A stretch of DNA of 31,562 nt from DATMQA01 sp035566895 (GTDB taxonomy: Bacteria > Verrucomicrobiota > Verrucomicrobiia > Limisphaerales > UBA8199). The stretch lies in NCBI GenBank assembly GCA_035566895.1, contig DATMQA010000129.1, forward strand, positions 1 through 31,562. Reading direction: 5' to 3'. Shown here one piece after another: positions 6,767 to 15,074 of this stretch. A program made the position numbers and the translations under genes. How positions within the stretch are numbered: the stretch's first letter is position 1; each line of letters starts with the position of its first letter. A model generated the notes under the pieces. That model saw nothing but the letters and a program-made list of their open reading frames with translations, was not told the DNA's origin and did no database searches.

Positions 6767-9301
6767 ATGCTCCACAGCACCTTGGCATTAGCGCTTGCAA
6801 TCAGCCTCTTTGCCGTTCCCGCAGCCAGTGCGATGGAGCCGACCGACATTCCTGCTGATGCGCCTGATGACGCGGTCATGGCCAGCGCGACTGAGATTCG
6901 GGAGATTCAGGATTGGGCCGGCAGCGTGTTTGCCGGCAAGCGGTTTTCCGGCCGGGAACCGGCCATCCGGGTCGAACTCCGCCGCCAGGACCATAGTGTG
7001 CTGCGGTTCGGCCAATCGTGCATCGACACTCCCATCAAGCTCGGACAGCGGGAGTACCGGCATGGCCTGGGCACGCACGCCAACAGTGAAATCATCCTGC
7101 ATCTGCCGCCCGGCGCCAAAGAATTTAAGGCGGTCGCAGGCATCGACAACAATTTCGATACCGGCGGCGTCCGGGGTTCGGTGCAGTTCAGTGTCAAAAT
7201 CGGGGGCAAGGAAGTATTCCGCACGCCAACCTTGCGTGGCACCAACGAACCGGTTCTCGTTCGGGTCCCGCTGCCGTCGGATACGCGCGAACTCACGCTC
7301 AATGTCGATACCACTCCGGACGGCCCCGCGTACGACCAGGCCGACTGGGCTGATGCGTGCATCGTCACTTCCGCCGGGCAAATCCTGTGGGCCGACGAGG
7401 ACACCCAGCCGTTTCTGAGCACAGGCACCCCCTTTTCGTTTCGGTACCAGGGCACCTTTTCATCGAACTTTCTTGCCGGCTGGCAACGCAGCGTTGAGAC
7501 AAACGAGACTCCCTCGCGCCATCTCTCGCAGGTGCATTGGCAAGACCCCAGGACTGCCCTTCGCGTCACCGCATCGGTCACCGCGTTTAAGCGCTATCCG
7601 GCCGTTGAATGGATGGTGGAATTCGAAAACCTCGGCGCCCAGGTCACGCCGCTGCTCGAAGATATTCAGCCCCTGGACGCCCAACTGCGCACGGGTTACA
7701 TCCGCAAACCGGTCCGTCTGCACCAACTGGTGGGAGATGTCTGCGGCGAAAGGTCCTTCCTGCCGACTGAAACAGAAGTCGAACCTGGAAAGACGGCAGT
7801 GCGAAGCGCGGAGGGAGGCCGCTCTTCCAACGGCGCCTTTCCGTTCTTTAACGTGCAGTATGGGGATGAAGGCATGCTGACGGCCATCGGGTGGTCCGGC
7901 CAATGGCGCGCGACGCTCAAACGCTCGGGCACGGGGCCGACCACTCTGCGCGCTGGCATGGAGAAGACCGCTTTGCGCCTTCAACCCTGGGAAAAGGTTC
8001 GCACGCCACGCATCCTGGTCCTGCCCTGGAAAGGCGACCGGCTAGCCGCCCACAACCGGTTTCGCCGCTTGATGCTCTTCGAATATGCGCCGCGGCAGCA
8101 GGGCAAGCCCGTTCGCCTGCCCATCGCGCTGCAATGCTTCGATCGCTACGTCGGCACGCGCCCGGATTGGGGCACTGAATCTTGCCAACTCCAGGCCGCC
8201 AAAGCCGCCCACGATTTGGGTTGTGACGCGCACTGGCTCGATGCCGCCTGGTTCGAAGGAGGTTTTCCTAATGGCGTGGGCAACTGGTTCTGTCCGCCGC
8301 AACGTTTTCCCAAGGGCCTCAGGCCCCTCAGCGAGGCCTGCCATCAGATGGGACTCAACCTCATCCTCTGGTTCGAACCCGAGCGCGTCGCCGCCGGAAC
8401 GCAAATCGCGCGCGAGCACCCGGAGTTTGTTTTCGGCGGTGAAAAGGGCGGGCTGTTCAAGTTGAGCGACCCGGCGGCCCGGCACTGGCTGGCCGGCCTG
8501 CTCTCGAGCCGGATTTCTGAGTTTGGCGTCGATACTTACCGCAACGATTTCAACATCGACCCGCTGCCTTTCTGGCGCCAGGCCGACCTTCCGGAGCGCC
8601 AGGGCATTACCGAAATCCGTTACGTCGAGGGCCAGTACGCGCTTTGGGACGAATTGCTCGCCGGCCACCCCGGACTCACGATTGATAACTGCGCGAGCGG
8701 CGGCCGCCGGATCGATCTCGAAACCTGCAAACGGTCCATTCCTCTTTGGCACAGCGATACCGGATGCGCCCGCGGCCATGCCGACTGGAACCAAACCCAA
8801 AGCTACGGTCTGAATTTGTATGTGCCGTTGTTCGCCGGCTGTGCCTGGACCCCGGCGGCCTACGATGTCCGCAGCGCCGCCACCGCCGGACTCATCTGCC
8901 AGTTTGCCTTTCTCGACGCCGGCTTCTCCGTAGAAGCGGCCCGCGCGGCGTTGGCGGAAGTTAAAGAGAACCAGAAGTTCTGGTATGGCGATTTTTATCC
9001 GCTGACGCCTTGCACCCTGGGCCAGGGCGCAATGCTCGCGTGGCAATTCCACCGGAGCGATCTCGACAGCGGAATCGTCGTGGCCTTCCGCCGCGCCGAA
9101 TGCCCTTACCCGGTTCTGCAAACCGGCTTGCGAGCCCTGCGCCCGGGTGGCCGATACAGCGTCGAGTTTGTCGATGAATCGCGTGCGAATACCCAACGCA
9201 CGGTGCGCGGAAGGGAGCTAATGTCTGATTTCGAACTGCGGCTGCCGACGCGGGGAGTGAGTCTGTTGCTGCGCTACAAGCCGGCCGAGGGCGAGGGTTA
9301 A
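6767..9301 (+). CDS. Secreted NPCBM-domain GH36-type alpha-galactosidase
   Basis: This 844-residue protein has a signal peptide (about residues 1-22, ending AASA). An NPCBM carbohydrate-binding domain spans about 45-205 and includes YRHGLGTHANSEI. A GH36-like supersandwich and TIM barrel follow. Catalytic-region motifs are DAAWFEGGFPNGVGNW, LWFEPERVAAGT, DTYRNDFN with the likely nucleophile Asp at about 594, DNCASGGRRID at 640-650, and LWHSD with the likely acid/base Asp at about 664. Clan members remove alpha-linked galactose or related sugars with retention. The exact substrate is unknown, and in place of the common KWD nucleophile motif it has RND. It is monocistronic after a repeat-rich leader. 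The ATG at 6767 is the first in-frame start before the signal peptide. Confidence 0.88.
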   Translation: MLHSTLALALAISLFAVPAASAMEPTDIPADAPDDAVMASATEIREIQDWAGSVFAGKRFSGREPAIRVELRRQDHSVLRFGQSCIDTPIKLGQREYRHGLGTHANSEIILHLPPGAKEFKAVAGIDNNFDTGGVRGSVQFSVKIGGKEVFRTPTLRGTNEPVLVRVPLPSDTRELTLNVDTTPDGPAYDQADWADACIVTSAGQILWADEDTQPFLSTGTPFSFRYQGTFSSNFLAGWQRSVETNETPSRHLSQVHWQDPRTALRVTASVTAFKRYPAVEWMVEFENLGAQVTPLLEDIQPLDAQLRTGYIRKPVRLHQLVGDVCGERSFLPTETEVEPGKTAVRSAEGGRSSNGAFPFFNVQYGDEGMLTAIGWSGQWRATLKRSGTGPTTLRAGMEKTALRLQPWEKVRTPRILVLPWKGDRLAAHNRFRRLMLFEYAPRQQGKPVRLPIALQCFDRYVGTRPDWGTESCQLQAAKAAHDLGCDAHWLDAAWFEGGFPNGVGNWFCPPQRFPKGLRPLSEACHQMGLNLILWFEPERVAAGTQIAREHPEFVFGGEKGGLFKLSDPAARHWLAGLLSSRISEFGVDTYRNDFNIDPLPFWRQADLPERQGITEIRYVEGQYALWDELLAGHPGLTIDNCASGGRRIDLETCKRSIPLWHSDTGCARGHADWNQTQSYGLNLYVPLFAGCAWTPAAYDVRSAATAGLICQFAFLDAGFSVEAARAALAEVKENQKFWYGDFYPLTPCTLGQGAMLAWQFHRSDLDSGIVVAFRRAECPYPVLQTGLRALRPGGRYSVEFVDESRANTQRTVRGRELMSDFELRLPTRGVSLLLRYKPAEGEG

Positions 9302-9405
9302 CAGCGAAGACACGAAGGCGCGAAGAAAAGTTCACAGAGGTTACTTCAAAACCGATTGATCAGAGACTTCTTAAGTCGTCTCTTGCAATCGCCTAAAAAT
9401 TCGTG

Positions 9406-9446
9406 TTGACACTGAAGATTAAACATGTAATCTCTAAACGATTACA
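9406..9446 (+). promoter_or_regulatory. Promoter with BlaI-type palindromic operator
   Basis: TTGACA at 9406-9411 fits a -35 box. The expected -10 position falls in or beside a perfect inverted repeat, TGTAATC-N7-GATTACA, at 9426-9446. It ends 20 bp before the start of the blaI-like gene. TGTA/TACA half-sites are typical of BlaI/MecI operators. Binding here would block the promoter, giving negative autoregulation of the repressor and the M56 peptidase. The -10 match itself is weak. Confidence 0.7.
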
Positions 9447-9466
9447 AACGTAAGCGCTACCACATT

Positions 9467-9841
9467 ATGAAAAAGGTCCCTCGCATTTCTGAAACGGAGT
9501 GGGAAGTGATGCAGGTGGTTTGGGCGCAGGCGCCTTGTTCCGCCGGGCAAATCATCGAGGCATTGACGCAGCGCGATCCGACCTGGCATCCCAAAACGGT
9601 GAAGGCGTTCCTCAACCGGCTGGTGCGAAAGGGAGCGCTGGCTTTCAAAAAGGAGCGCCGCGCCTATCTCTACCGGCCGGTGGCTAAACAGGAAGATTGT
9701 GTGGATGCGGCGAGCACGTCGTTCCTGGAACGGGTGTTTGGCGGGTCGATGAAGCCCATGCTCGCGCATTTTGTGGAGCACAAGAAACTCGCGCCGGAAG
9801 AAATTCGCGAGTTGCGGCGTCTGCTGAACAACGAGGAGTAA
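9467..9841 (+). CDS. blaI: BlaI/MecI family transcriptional repressor
   Basis: This 124-residue winged-helix repressor opens with the family signature ISETEWEVMQVVWAQAPCSA. It continues through the recognition-helix region TWHPKTVKAFLNRLVRKGAL and the wing RRAYLYRPV. The C-terminal helices (SFLERVFGGSMKPML and EEIRELRRLL) match the dimerisation domain that is cleaved on induction in classical systems. The length is typical (about 120-130). The gene lies 13 bp upstream of an M56 peptidase, the usual sensor partner, and has a matching palindrome over its promoter. The regulated target outside this pair is unknown. There is no beta-lactamase gene nearby, so the symbol refers to the family only. 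Confidence 0.92.
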   Translation: MKKVPRISETEWEVMQVVWAQAPCSAGQIIEALTQRDPTWHPKTVKAFLNRLVRKGALAFKKERRAYLYRPVAKQEDCVDAASTSFLERVFGGSMKPMLAHFVEHKKLAPEEIRELRRLLNNEE

Positions 9842-9854
9842 CCTTTCGACGCCT

Positions 9855-11603
9855 ATGCAAGACCTTATCGAATATCCTGTCCGTTCCCTGCTGAAGGCCT
9901 CCTGGCAGGGGGCGGTGCTGATCCTGCTGGTACTGGCAATACAATGGGCTTTTCGCGGGCGGCTGCACCCGCGCTGGCGTTACGCGCTCTGGCTACTGGT
10001 CCTTGTCCGGCTGGCCTTGCCCTGGACAGTGGCTTCACCAACGAGCTTGTTTAACCTGCTGAAACTCTCCATGCCGCCTGTGTTAGCCGGCGTCCGGGCA
10101 GCGCCAAACGACTCGGGTTCCCAAACAGCACAGCCAACCACGGCGGTTCAGATTGAAACGGCTGGCAAATCATTGGCACTTAGACCGCCAATCTGGGGGC
10201 GGACGTCAGCGTCGAGGCTCTCGGTCTGTGTTGGGGTTTGGGCGCTGGGCGTGTTGGGGCTGGCGAGCTGCCTGGTGGTCACCCATTTCCGGCTGGCGCG
10301 CAGAATCTCGCGGCAGCGGGCGGTGACTGACGCTGCGATGCTCGAACTCCTGGAGGACTGCAAGCAACAGATGGGTGTGCGCGTGCCGGTGACACTGGTT
10401 GAGACCAGGGAAGTGGGGAGTCCGTCCTTGTTCGGTTTCATGCGCCCGCGCCTGCTATTGCCGGCCGGGCTGACGCGGACTTTTTCGCTGGCAGAGTTGC
10501 GCTGCGTGTTTTTGCACGAACTGGGCCACGTCAAACGGCACGACATCCTGGTCGGCTGGCTGATGACGGGTTTGCAGCTTCTGCACTGGTTCAATCCGCT
10601 GGTCTGGCTGGCGTTTTACCGGATGCGGGTGGACCGGGAGCTGGCGTGCGACGCGCTGGCGCTGACCCATGCGCGGGAGGAGGAACAGCAACGCTATGGC
10701 CACACTATCATCAAGCTGCTGGAAAGCTTTGGCCGGCCGGCCTGGGCGCCGAGCCTGGCGGGAGCCGTGGAAAACAAAGACCAACTGAAAGAAAGGATCA
10801 AAATGATCGCGAACTTCAAACAAACGAACCGTGGACCGGCACTGGCGGTGGCTCTGGCGGCCGGTCTGGGACTCATCACGCTAACCGATGCGCAGCCGGC
10901 CACTTCGCAGCTCGGCAAAGAACTTATCGGAACGTGGATTATGGTCGGCCAGCCTGGGCAGGTCGGCGAGCCCCCGGCGGTGGGTGGCCGGATCAAGCTA
11001 GTGACCGACCAATCCTGGTCCGTTACGCAAACCGACCCGAAAACCGGCGCGGTCATTTTCCATCACGGTGGCACGTATGCGCTGAAAGCGAACGAGTATC
11101 TCGAAACGGTGGACTACGCCAACGACAGCACCAGGGAGATGGTTAAGAAAACCTTCAAATTCAACATCAAGATCGAAGGTGATACCCTCACTCTGATCGG
11201 CATTGGCAACCCCTGGACAGAGGTCTGGAAACGCGTGAAATCAGATTCCCCCAAACCGACAAAAGCGGAGCCGACAAGCCTGCAGGGGACCTGGCATGGG
11301 CGTGAAGAGGGGGTCGCCGGCATAAGCTCTCTCACGGTCCGAGGGTCGAGCCTGGAGTTTCACAGCGCCGATAGCAACGAATGGTACAAGGCTGCGATTT
11401 CAGTTTATGACACGACCCCAAAGCAACTAGTGGTCGCAATCACCGACTGTCCGGTTCGGCAGTATGTCGGCGTGACGGCCTACGCGATTTTCCAGTTACA
11501 GGACGGCACCCTGACTATCACCGGAAATGAGCCGGGCACTCCCGTAGCGCCCGCTGGTTTCGACGCCCCCGGCGCTCGCAAGCTGGTATTTAAGCAAGAG
11601 TGA
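9855..11603 (+). CDS. M56 (BlaR1-like) membrane metallopeptidase with TIGR03067-like tail
   Basis: This 582-residue protein has N-terminal hydrophobic helices (about 18-60 and 120-145). The M56 zinc-peptidase motif HELGH is at about 221-225, followed by DRELACDAL with the third-ligand glutamate. A transmembrane helix lies near 325-345. In place of the penicillin-sensor domain of BlaR1 there are two small domains of about 100 residues. One begins GKELIGTWIMVGQPGQ and the other LQGTWHGREEGVAG; the second ends like TIGR03067 proteins (APGARKLVFKQE). The likely role is to sense an envelope signal and cleave the BlaI-like repressor. GAGGAG at 9834-9839, overlapping the blaI stop codon, is the ribosome binding site. 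The ligand is unknown. Confidence 0.85.
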   Translation: MQDLIEYPVRSLLKASWQGAVLILLVLAIQWAFRGRLHPRWRYALWLLVLVRLALPWTVASPTSLFNLLKLSMPPVLAGVRAAPNDSGSQTAQPTTAVQIETAGKSLALRPPIWGRTSASRLSVCVGVWALGVLGLASCLVVTHFRLARRISRQRAVTDAAMLELLEDCKQQMGVRVPVTLVETREVGSPSLFGFMRPRLLLPAGLTRTFSLAELRCVFLHELGHVKRHDILVGWLMTGLQLLHWFNPLVWLAFYRMRVDRELACDALALTHAREEEQQRYGHTIIKLLESFGRPAWAPSLAGAVENKDQLKERIKMIANFKQTNRGPALAVALAAGLGLITLTDAQPATSQLGKELIGTWIMVGQPGQVGEPPAVGGRIKLVTDQSWSVTQTDPKTGAVIFHHGGTYALKANEYLETVDYANDSTREMVKKTFKFNIKIEGDTLTLIGIGNPWTEVWKRVKSDSPKPTKAEPTSLQGTWHGREEGVAGISSLTVRGSSLEFHSADSNEWYKAAISVYDTTPKQLVVAITDCPVRQYVGVTAYAIFQLQDGTLTITGNEPGTPVAPAGFDAPGARKLVFKQE

Positions 11604-11675
11604 CAGAGCAACTGCCCCTTGCGTGCGCCGCCCCAGCCAGGATGCTCCGCCGATTCGCGTTGAAAACTGTTGAAA

Positions 11676-11906
11676 ATGATTGGCCGTCCGCGTAAAATTA
11701 AGAAGATGCAAATGACCAGCAGACGTCCAACCAAATCATCTAAGCGCTATCGTCTTGAGAAGAGGCGCGCCGGAGGCGGAGAGAATGGACATGTCCATGT
11801 TATTAGTCCTGCAACCGCCTCGGAAATCCGAAGGGCGCTTCGCATCGGCAGCACCCAGGTGAGGAATATCCTCCGGGCATTCGATGCTGCCGGCGTGAAG
11901 GTCTGA
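11676..11906 (+). CDS. Small HTH-like hypothetical protein
   Basis: This is a 76-residue, strongly basic ORF; a TTG two codons upstream is an alternative start. The C-terminal half, SPATASEIRRALRIGSTQVR followed by NILRAFDAAGVKV, looks like a short helix-turn-helix. Small proteins of this form sit upstream of LNVPFDKPYEPL-type genes in related bacteria, as I recall. Here such a gene start follows 17 bp later but is broken. The N-terminal half is low complexity and could be non-native. It may be an intact survivor of a decayed pair, or itself a remnant. Confidence 0.45.
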   Translation: MIGRPRKIKKMQMTSRRPTKSSKRYRLEKRRAGGGENGHVHVISPATASEIRRALRIGSTQVRNILRAFDAAGVKV

Positions 11907-11923
11907 TCCCCTTTCCCCGTCCC

Positions 11924-12158
11924 ATGAGATCACGGAGCGAACTCCGAAGGCGGAGTGTATTCCTGAACGTTCCTTTCGATAAACCTTACGAACCGCTATG
12001 CGCCGACGCTCGGTCTGAGCGGGACGGAGCCGGCATCTGAACGCCTGGTGGAATGGGGGGACGCGGAGAAAGCCCGGGAATTTGTGAAGTGGCTGCGCGA
12101 TCAGTTGCCGCAAAGAGCGGCACCTGCCTATCAGGCGCGACGGGGTGTCGAGTCTTAA
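11924..12158 (+). pseudogene. Decayed nucleotide-binding-type gene, two fragments
   Basis: From the ATG at 11924 the frame reads RRRSVFLNVPFDKPYEPL, the N-terminal signature of a family of proteins related to nucleoside deoxyribosyltransferase/TIR-like domains. It then runs into unrelated residues and stops at 12040. A second open segment in another frame (11997-12158) gives LVEWGDAEKAREFVKWLRDQ and ends with TAA. The break just after EPL suggests an internal deletion joining two sequences. The origin of the second fragment is not recognised. A further unassigned open stretch (12145-12342) has SPSFYRRIAARLNQKQAEVS. It could be a tail of another lost gene. Confidence 0.5.
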
Positions 12159-12406
12159 ACTTGAGGACGTGTGGTTTCGAGAAAGACCAGTCGAGGTTTT
12201 TAGCCAGCCTTCAGCGGCAGTTGGCCCAATTCCCCTCTCCCCTTCTTTCTACCGGAGAATCGCAGCCCGTCTGAATCAAAAGCAAGCCGAAGTCTCCCTA
12301 TCGGCCGTCATTTTGCCCGGCGCCAGCGAGAGCGAATCTTAGGAATTGCTGCGCTGGGGTCAGTCATGGGAAAGGAGGAGGACAAAGTGAATGAAAAAAG
12401 GTTTAG

Positions 12407-14833
12407 TTAGGGCTGCCACACAGCGCGCCAGAATTGGAGAGCGGCACCGGGAGGGACAGGGTTGGTGAAGCTCAGGGTGCTGGTGGAGAGGGTGTTGGTC
12501 GAGACGTTCAACCAGGCCGTCAGGTTGCTCGAGGACTGGAGCACATAGCGGACGTTGGGCTGGCCTTGGAGCTGGAGCACGGGTTGGCCGGCAGGTTGGG
12601 GCGGTGGGAGGACCGCCAGGGATGGCGGCGCGGGCGGCAGCGTGAAGAGGCTGAGGGACAAGGGCGGGGCGGTGTAATTGAAACTGGGGCTGGCGTTGAC
12701 GCCGGCAAAGTTGTTGGTGGCGATGTCCTGCATTTGAATGGGGGCGTTGGTGCGCGCGGCGTCGTCCTGGGGTATGCCGTAGAAACGTAGCATAGCCGAA
12801 GAGTTGGCGAGGAAACCGGTGAGGGCAATCTGAGCATTGAAAGAGGTGGTGGTATCTTTGTTGAGGATGAGCAGAGAAAGGGCGCCGCTGGCGCGGCGGG
12901 CGGCGTAGGCGGACAGCAGGGAATACTCACTTGAGGCGCCCAGGATGGTGTCACCGGGCTGGGCGAAATACTGCATGAGCTTGGCGGCGTAAAAGGTGGG
13001 GTGGCGCGTGCTGAGCCCATTGATCATGCCCAGGTCGCCGTAGGTGCGCCAGCCATACAGGCTCGCATCGAACCAGCCATTGGTATCGGTGCCGTTGCGG
13101 AGGTCCCACCAGACGAAGGCGTTGAACTCAGTTAGCGCGAGCTGAGCAAAGCTGTCGGCGTAATAGAGGCCGTTGACCAGGCTGGTGGATTGTTTGCCCT
13201 GGGCGCCCGCATCGCTGTTGTTCTCGGTGACAACCAGTTCGAGGTTGGTCCCGGCCGGGTTGAAATAATCCGTGATTTGCTGGCGCAAATTAGCGGCGTC
13301 TCCGGCCCAGGCGGCGGAGGACTGGAGCAAGGCAGCATCATTATCCGAGCCGGCTGGATTGCCCGAGCCGGAGTATTCCGGATAGCGGTGATGGATGGCG
13401 AAATCAGGGGCAACGCCCGCGCTATTCAAGGTGGCAAGCAATACGGGGGTCCAACCGTAATGGGTCTGGCCGGTGCGCGGATTGAGGGCGGGATGATTCG
13501 TGTTGGCGTTGACGTAGCTGTCCTCGCCCGGAGAGACCACGATGCCGATTTTGATCGTGGGATCGACGGCTCGCATTTGCTGAAGGTAGCCGGCCGCGCG
13601 CGTGGCATACGTCCAGCCATCATGGGCGCGGAAGGGGGCGTTCGTGTTGGCGTCGGTTTCCCAGGTGCCGTGGCATTCGTTACCGATTTCCCAATATTTG
13701 AACCCGAAGGGCGCGGAGCGGGAGAGGCGTAGGAAGTTCTTGCCGTCGTCCTTGGCCAAAGGCGCAGCGGCGCGAACGGCCGCCCAATAGCCGGCGGTCT
13801 GCCAGTTAGCGCCGAATTGGTCCACGCCGAAGGAGCGGGTGTTGGTGACGGAACTGTTGGCATAGGCGACCCAGGCGGCGGCTTCGTTGCTCGAGCCGGT
13901 GCCGTAATTGACGGTGATGATGGCCTGCGCACCGACGTTGGTAGCGACATGGACGAAGTTGGCAAACGAAGTGGTCCAGCGCCAGGTGTTGGTGAGGTTT
14001 GTGTCGGTGCTCCAGTGGTATTCGTCGGAGAGCGAGCCGCCGGGGCAGCGTAGCAGGCGGGTGCCCAATTCGTTGAGCGACGAGATGGTCGTCGGTGTAT
14101 CGAAGTTTCCGTCCCAGATGGCGGTATTGACGGCGAACCAGCGTGCGTCCACGGAGCGGACGGCCTGTGTGGCCTTGAGGCTGAGGTGGACCGGGTTTGG
14201 CGGGGGCGCGGGGTCCAACTGGATATCATCGACGTAGAAAGTGGGCTGTGCCGCATTGAGTCGATCTTGAATGACGAACCCAGTGAAGTTGTTGGTATTG
14301 GCGACGCCCAGGGAAGACAAGGGAACGGTGAACTGCTGCCAGACATTGGTTTGCAGGCTGCCCAGGGAATAATACTTGCCGGCGCTGGCGTTGTTGGTGC
14401 TGCCGATGTGGAGAAGACCGAAAAGCTGCAGTTTTTGGCCGCCGTTGGTGCCACCGTTCAACCAGAAGGTGAGGCTGCTGTAGGCGGCGCTATTGAGGTC
14501 GGAATGCCAGATTTGAAGTCCCTGGTAACCCGAGGAGGTGATGGTGACGGAAATGGAGCTGGTACCGGAGCGAACGGGCGGATTGGTATTCGCGTAATTG
14601 CGGGTGGCCCAGCCCCAGTCCTGGAAGCCATTGACAAGCTGGTCAGTATAGACCGGCAACGGGGCCAGGGCCGTTGCCCGCAGAGGGATGCACAAGAGAA
14701 GAGCGGCGATAAGCCAACGGGTCGTCAAAAAGTTGAAGGTTGAAAGTTGAAGGTTGAAAGCTCCACGGAGGAAACTGAACTGGCGCGAAGGGCGCGGTGT
14801 GGCGGGCGGGCGGGGGTCTGAACGGTTATGCAT
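12407..14833 (-). CDS. Secreted GH51-like alpha-L-arabinofuranosidase
   Basis: The protein is about 808 residues from the ATG at 14833. A TTG codon just after a heptamer array would give a cleaner signal peptide (TTRWLIAALLLCIPLRATA) and is an alternative start. A jelly-roll carbohydrate-binding-like domain (WGWATRNYANT ... PTFYVDDIQL) comes first. A clan GH-A barrel follows, with YWEIGNECHG (acid/base Glu about 386) and VVTENNSD (nucleophile Glu about 537), the pair seen in GH51 arabinofuranosidases. The chain ends with the module YVLQSSSNLTAW ... LQFWRAVWQP. It probably removes arabinose from plant polysaccharides outside the cytoplasm. A GH39- or GH30-like activity cannot be excluded. No operon partner is evident. 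Confidence 0.8.
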   Translation of the reverse strand: MHNRSDPRPPATPRPSRQFSFLRGAFNLQLSTFNFLTTRWLIAALLLCIPLRATALAPLPVYTDQLVNGFQDWGWATRNYANTNPPVRSGTSSISVTITSSGYQGLQIWHSDLNSAAYSSLTFWLNGGTNGGQKLQLFGLLHIGSTNNASAGKYYSLGSLQTNVWQQFTVPLSSLGVANTNNFTGFVIQDRLNAAQPTFYVDDIQLDPAPPPNPVHLSLKATQAVRSVDARWFAVNTAIWDGNFDTPTTISSLNELGTRLLRCPGGSLSDEYHWSTDTNLTNTWRWTTSFANFVHVATNVGAQAIITVNYGTGSSNEAAAWVAYANSSVTNTRSFGVDQFGANWQTAGYWAAVRAAAPLAKDDGKNFLRLSRSAPFGFKYWEIGNECHGTWETDANTNAPFRAHDGWTYATRAAGYLQQMRAVDPTIKIGIVVSPGEDSYVNANTNHPALNPRTGQTHYGWTPVLLATLNSAGVAPDFAIHHRYPEYSGSGNPAGSDNDAALLQSSAAWAGDAANLRQQITDYFNPAGTNLELVVTENNSDAGAQGKQSTSLVNGLYYADSFAQLALTEFNAFVWWDLRNGTDTNGWFDASLYGWRTYGDLGMINGLSTRHPTFYAAKLMQYFAQPGDTILGASSEYSLLSAYAARRASGALSLLILNKDTTTSFNAQIALTGFLANSSAMLRFYGIPQDDAARTNAPIQMQDIATNNFAGVNASPSFNYTAPPLSLSLFTLPPAPPSLAVLPPPQPAGQPVLQLQGQPNVRYVLQSSSNLTAWLNVSTNTLSTSTLSFTNPVPPGAALQFWRAVWQP
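14732..14759. repeat. Heptamer array GTTGAAR x4 at glycosidase N-terminus
   Basis: Four 7-bp units alternate GTTGAAG and GTTGAAA without interruption. Read on the gene strand (CTTTCAACCTTCAAC...) they encode the odd residues FNLQLSTFNF before the signal peptide. If translation begins at the TTG after the array, the repeat is instead untranslated leader. Confidence 0.9.
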
Positions 14834-14998
14834 CGACGTAAAGCAGTATGGCACATTTGGCGGCCCGCCCGTTACCAAGGCCGCGGTTAAGGACACTTTG
14901 TAACATGAATCAGGCGCAGGGGCCTGTCGTTTATTCTCATGACGGGGAGGGCCAGGTGCTTCTTGCTCGTTCGCTCCTGAGGGAGAGGAAGGGGAGGA

Positions 14999-15036
14999 GA
15001 AAAAGCAGGGCGCCGCGTTTAAAACGCGGCGCCCTG
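14999..15036 (-). terminator. Rho-independent terminator after the 643-residue secreted protein gene
   Basis: A perfect inverted repeat, CAGGGCGCCGCGTTT with its complement (15-bp arms, 15006-15036, one-base centre), is followed on the minus strand by GCTTTTTCTCC. It lies about 40 bp downstream of the stop codon at 15075. It is the strongest terminator structure in the window. Confidence 0.85.
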
Positions 15037-15074
15037 GCGAGCTCCCCTAATGGGGGAGAGTTCCTTGGCCTAAA

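Noticed and set aside
8042..9196. Long antisense open frame inside the GH36 gene
   Set aside because: It mirrors the GC-rich codon pattern of the real gene and has no domain of its own.
12145..12342. 65-codon ORF with GTG start as a real gene
   Set aside because: It overlaps a decayed fragment and has no recognised family. It is mentioned with the pseudogene.
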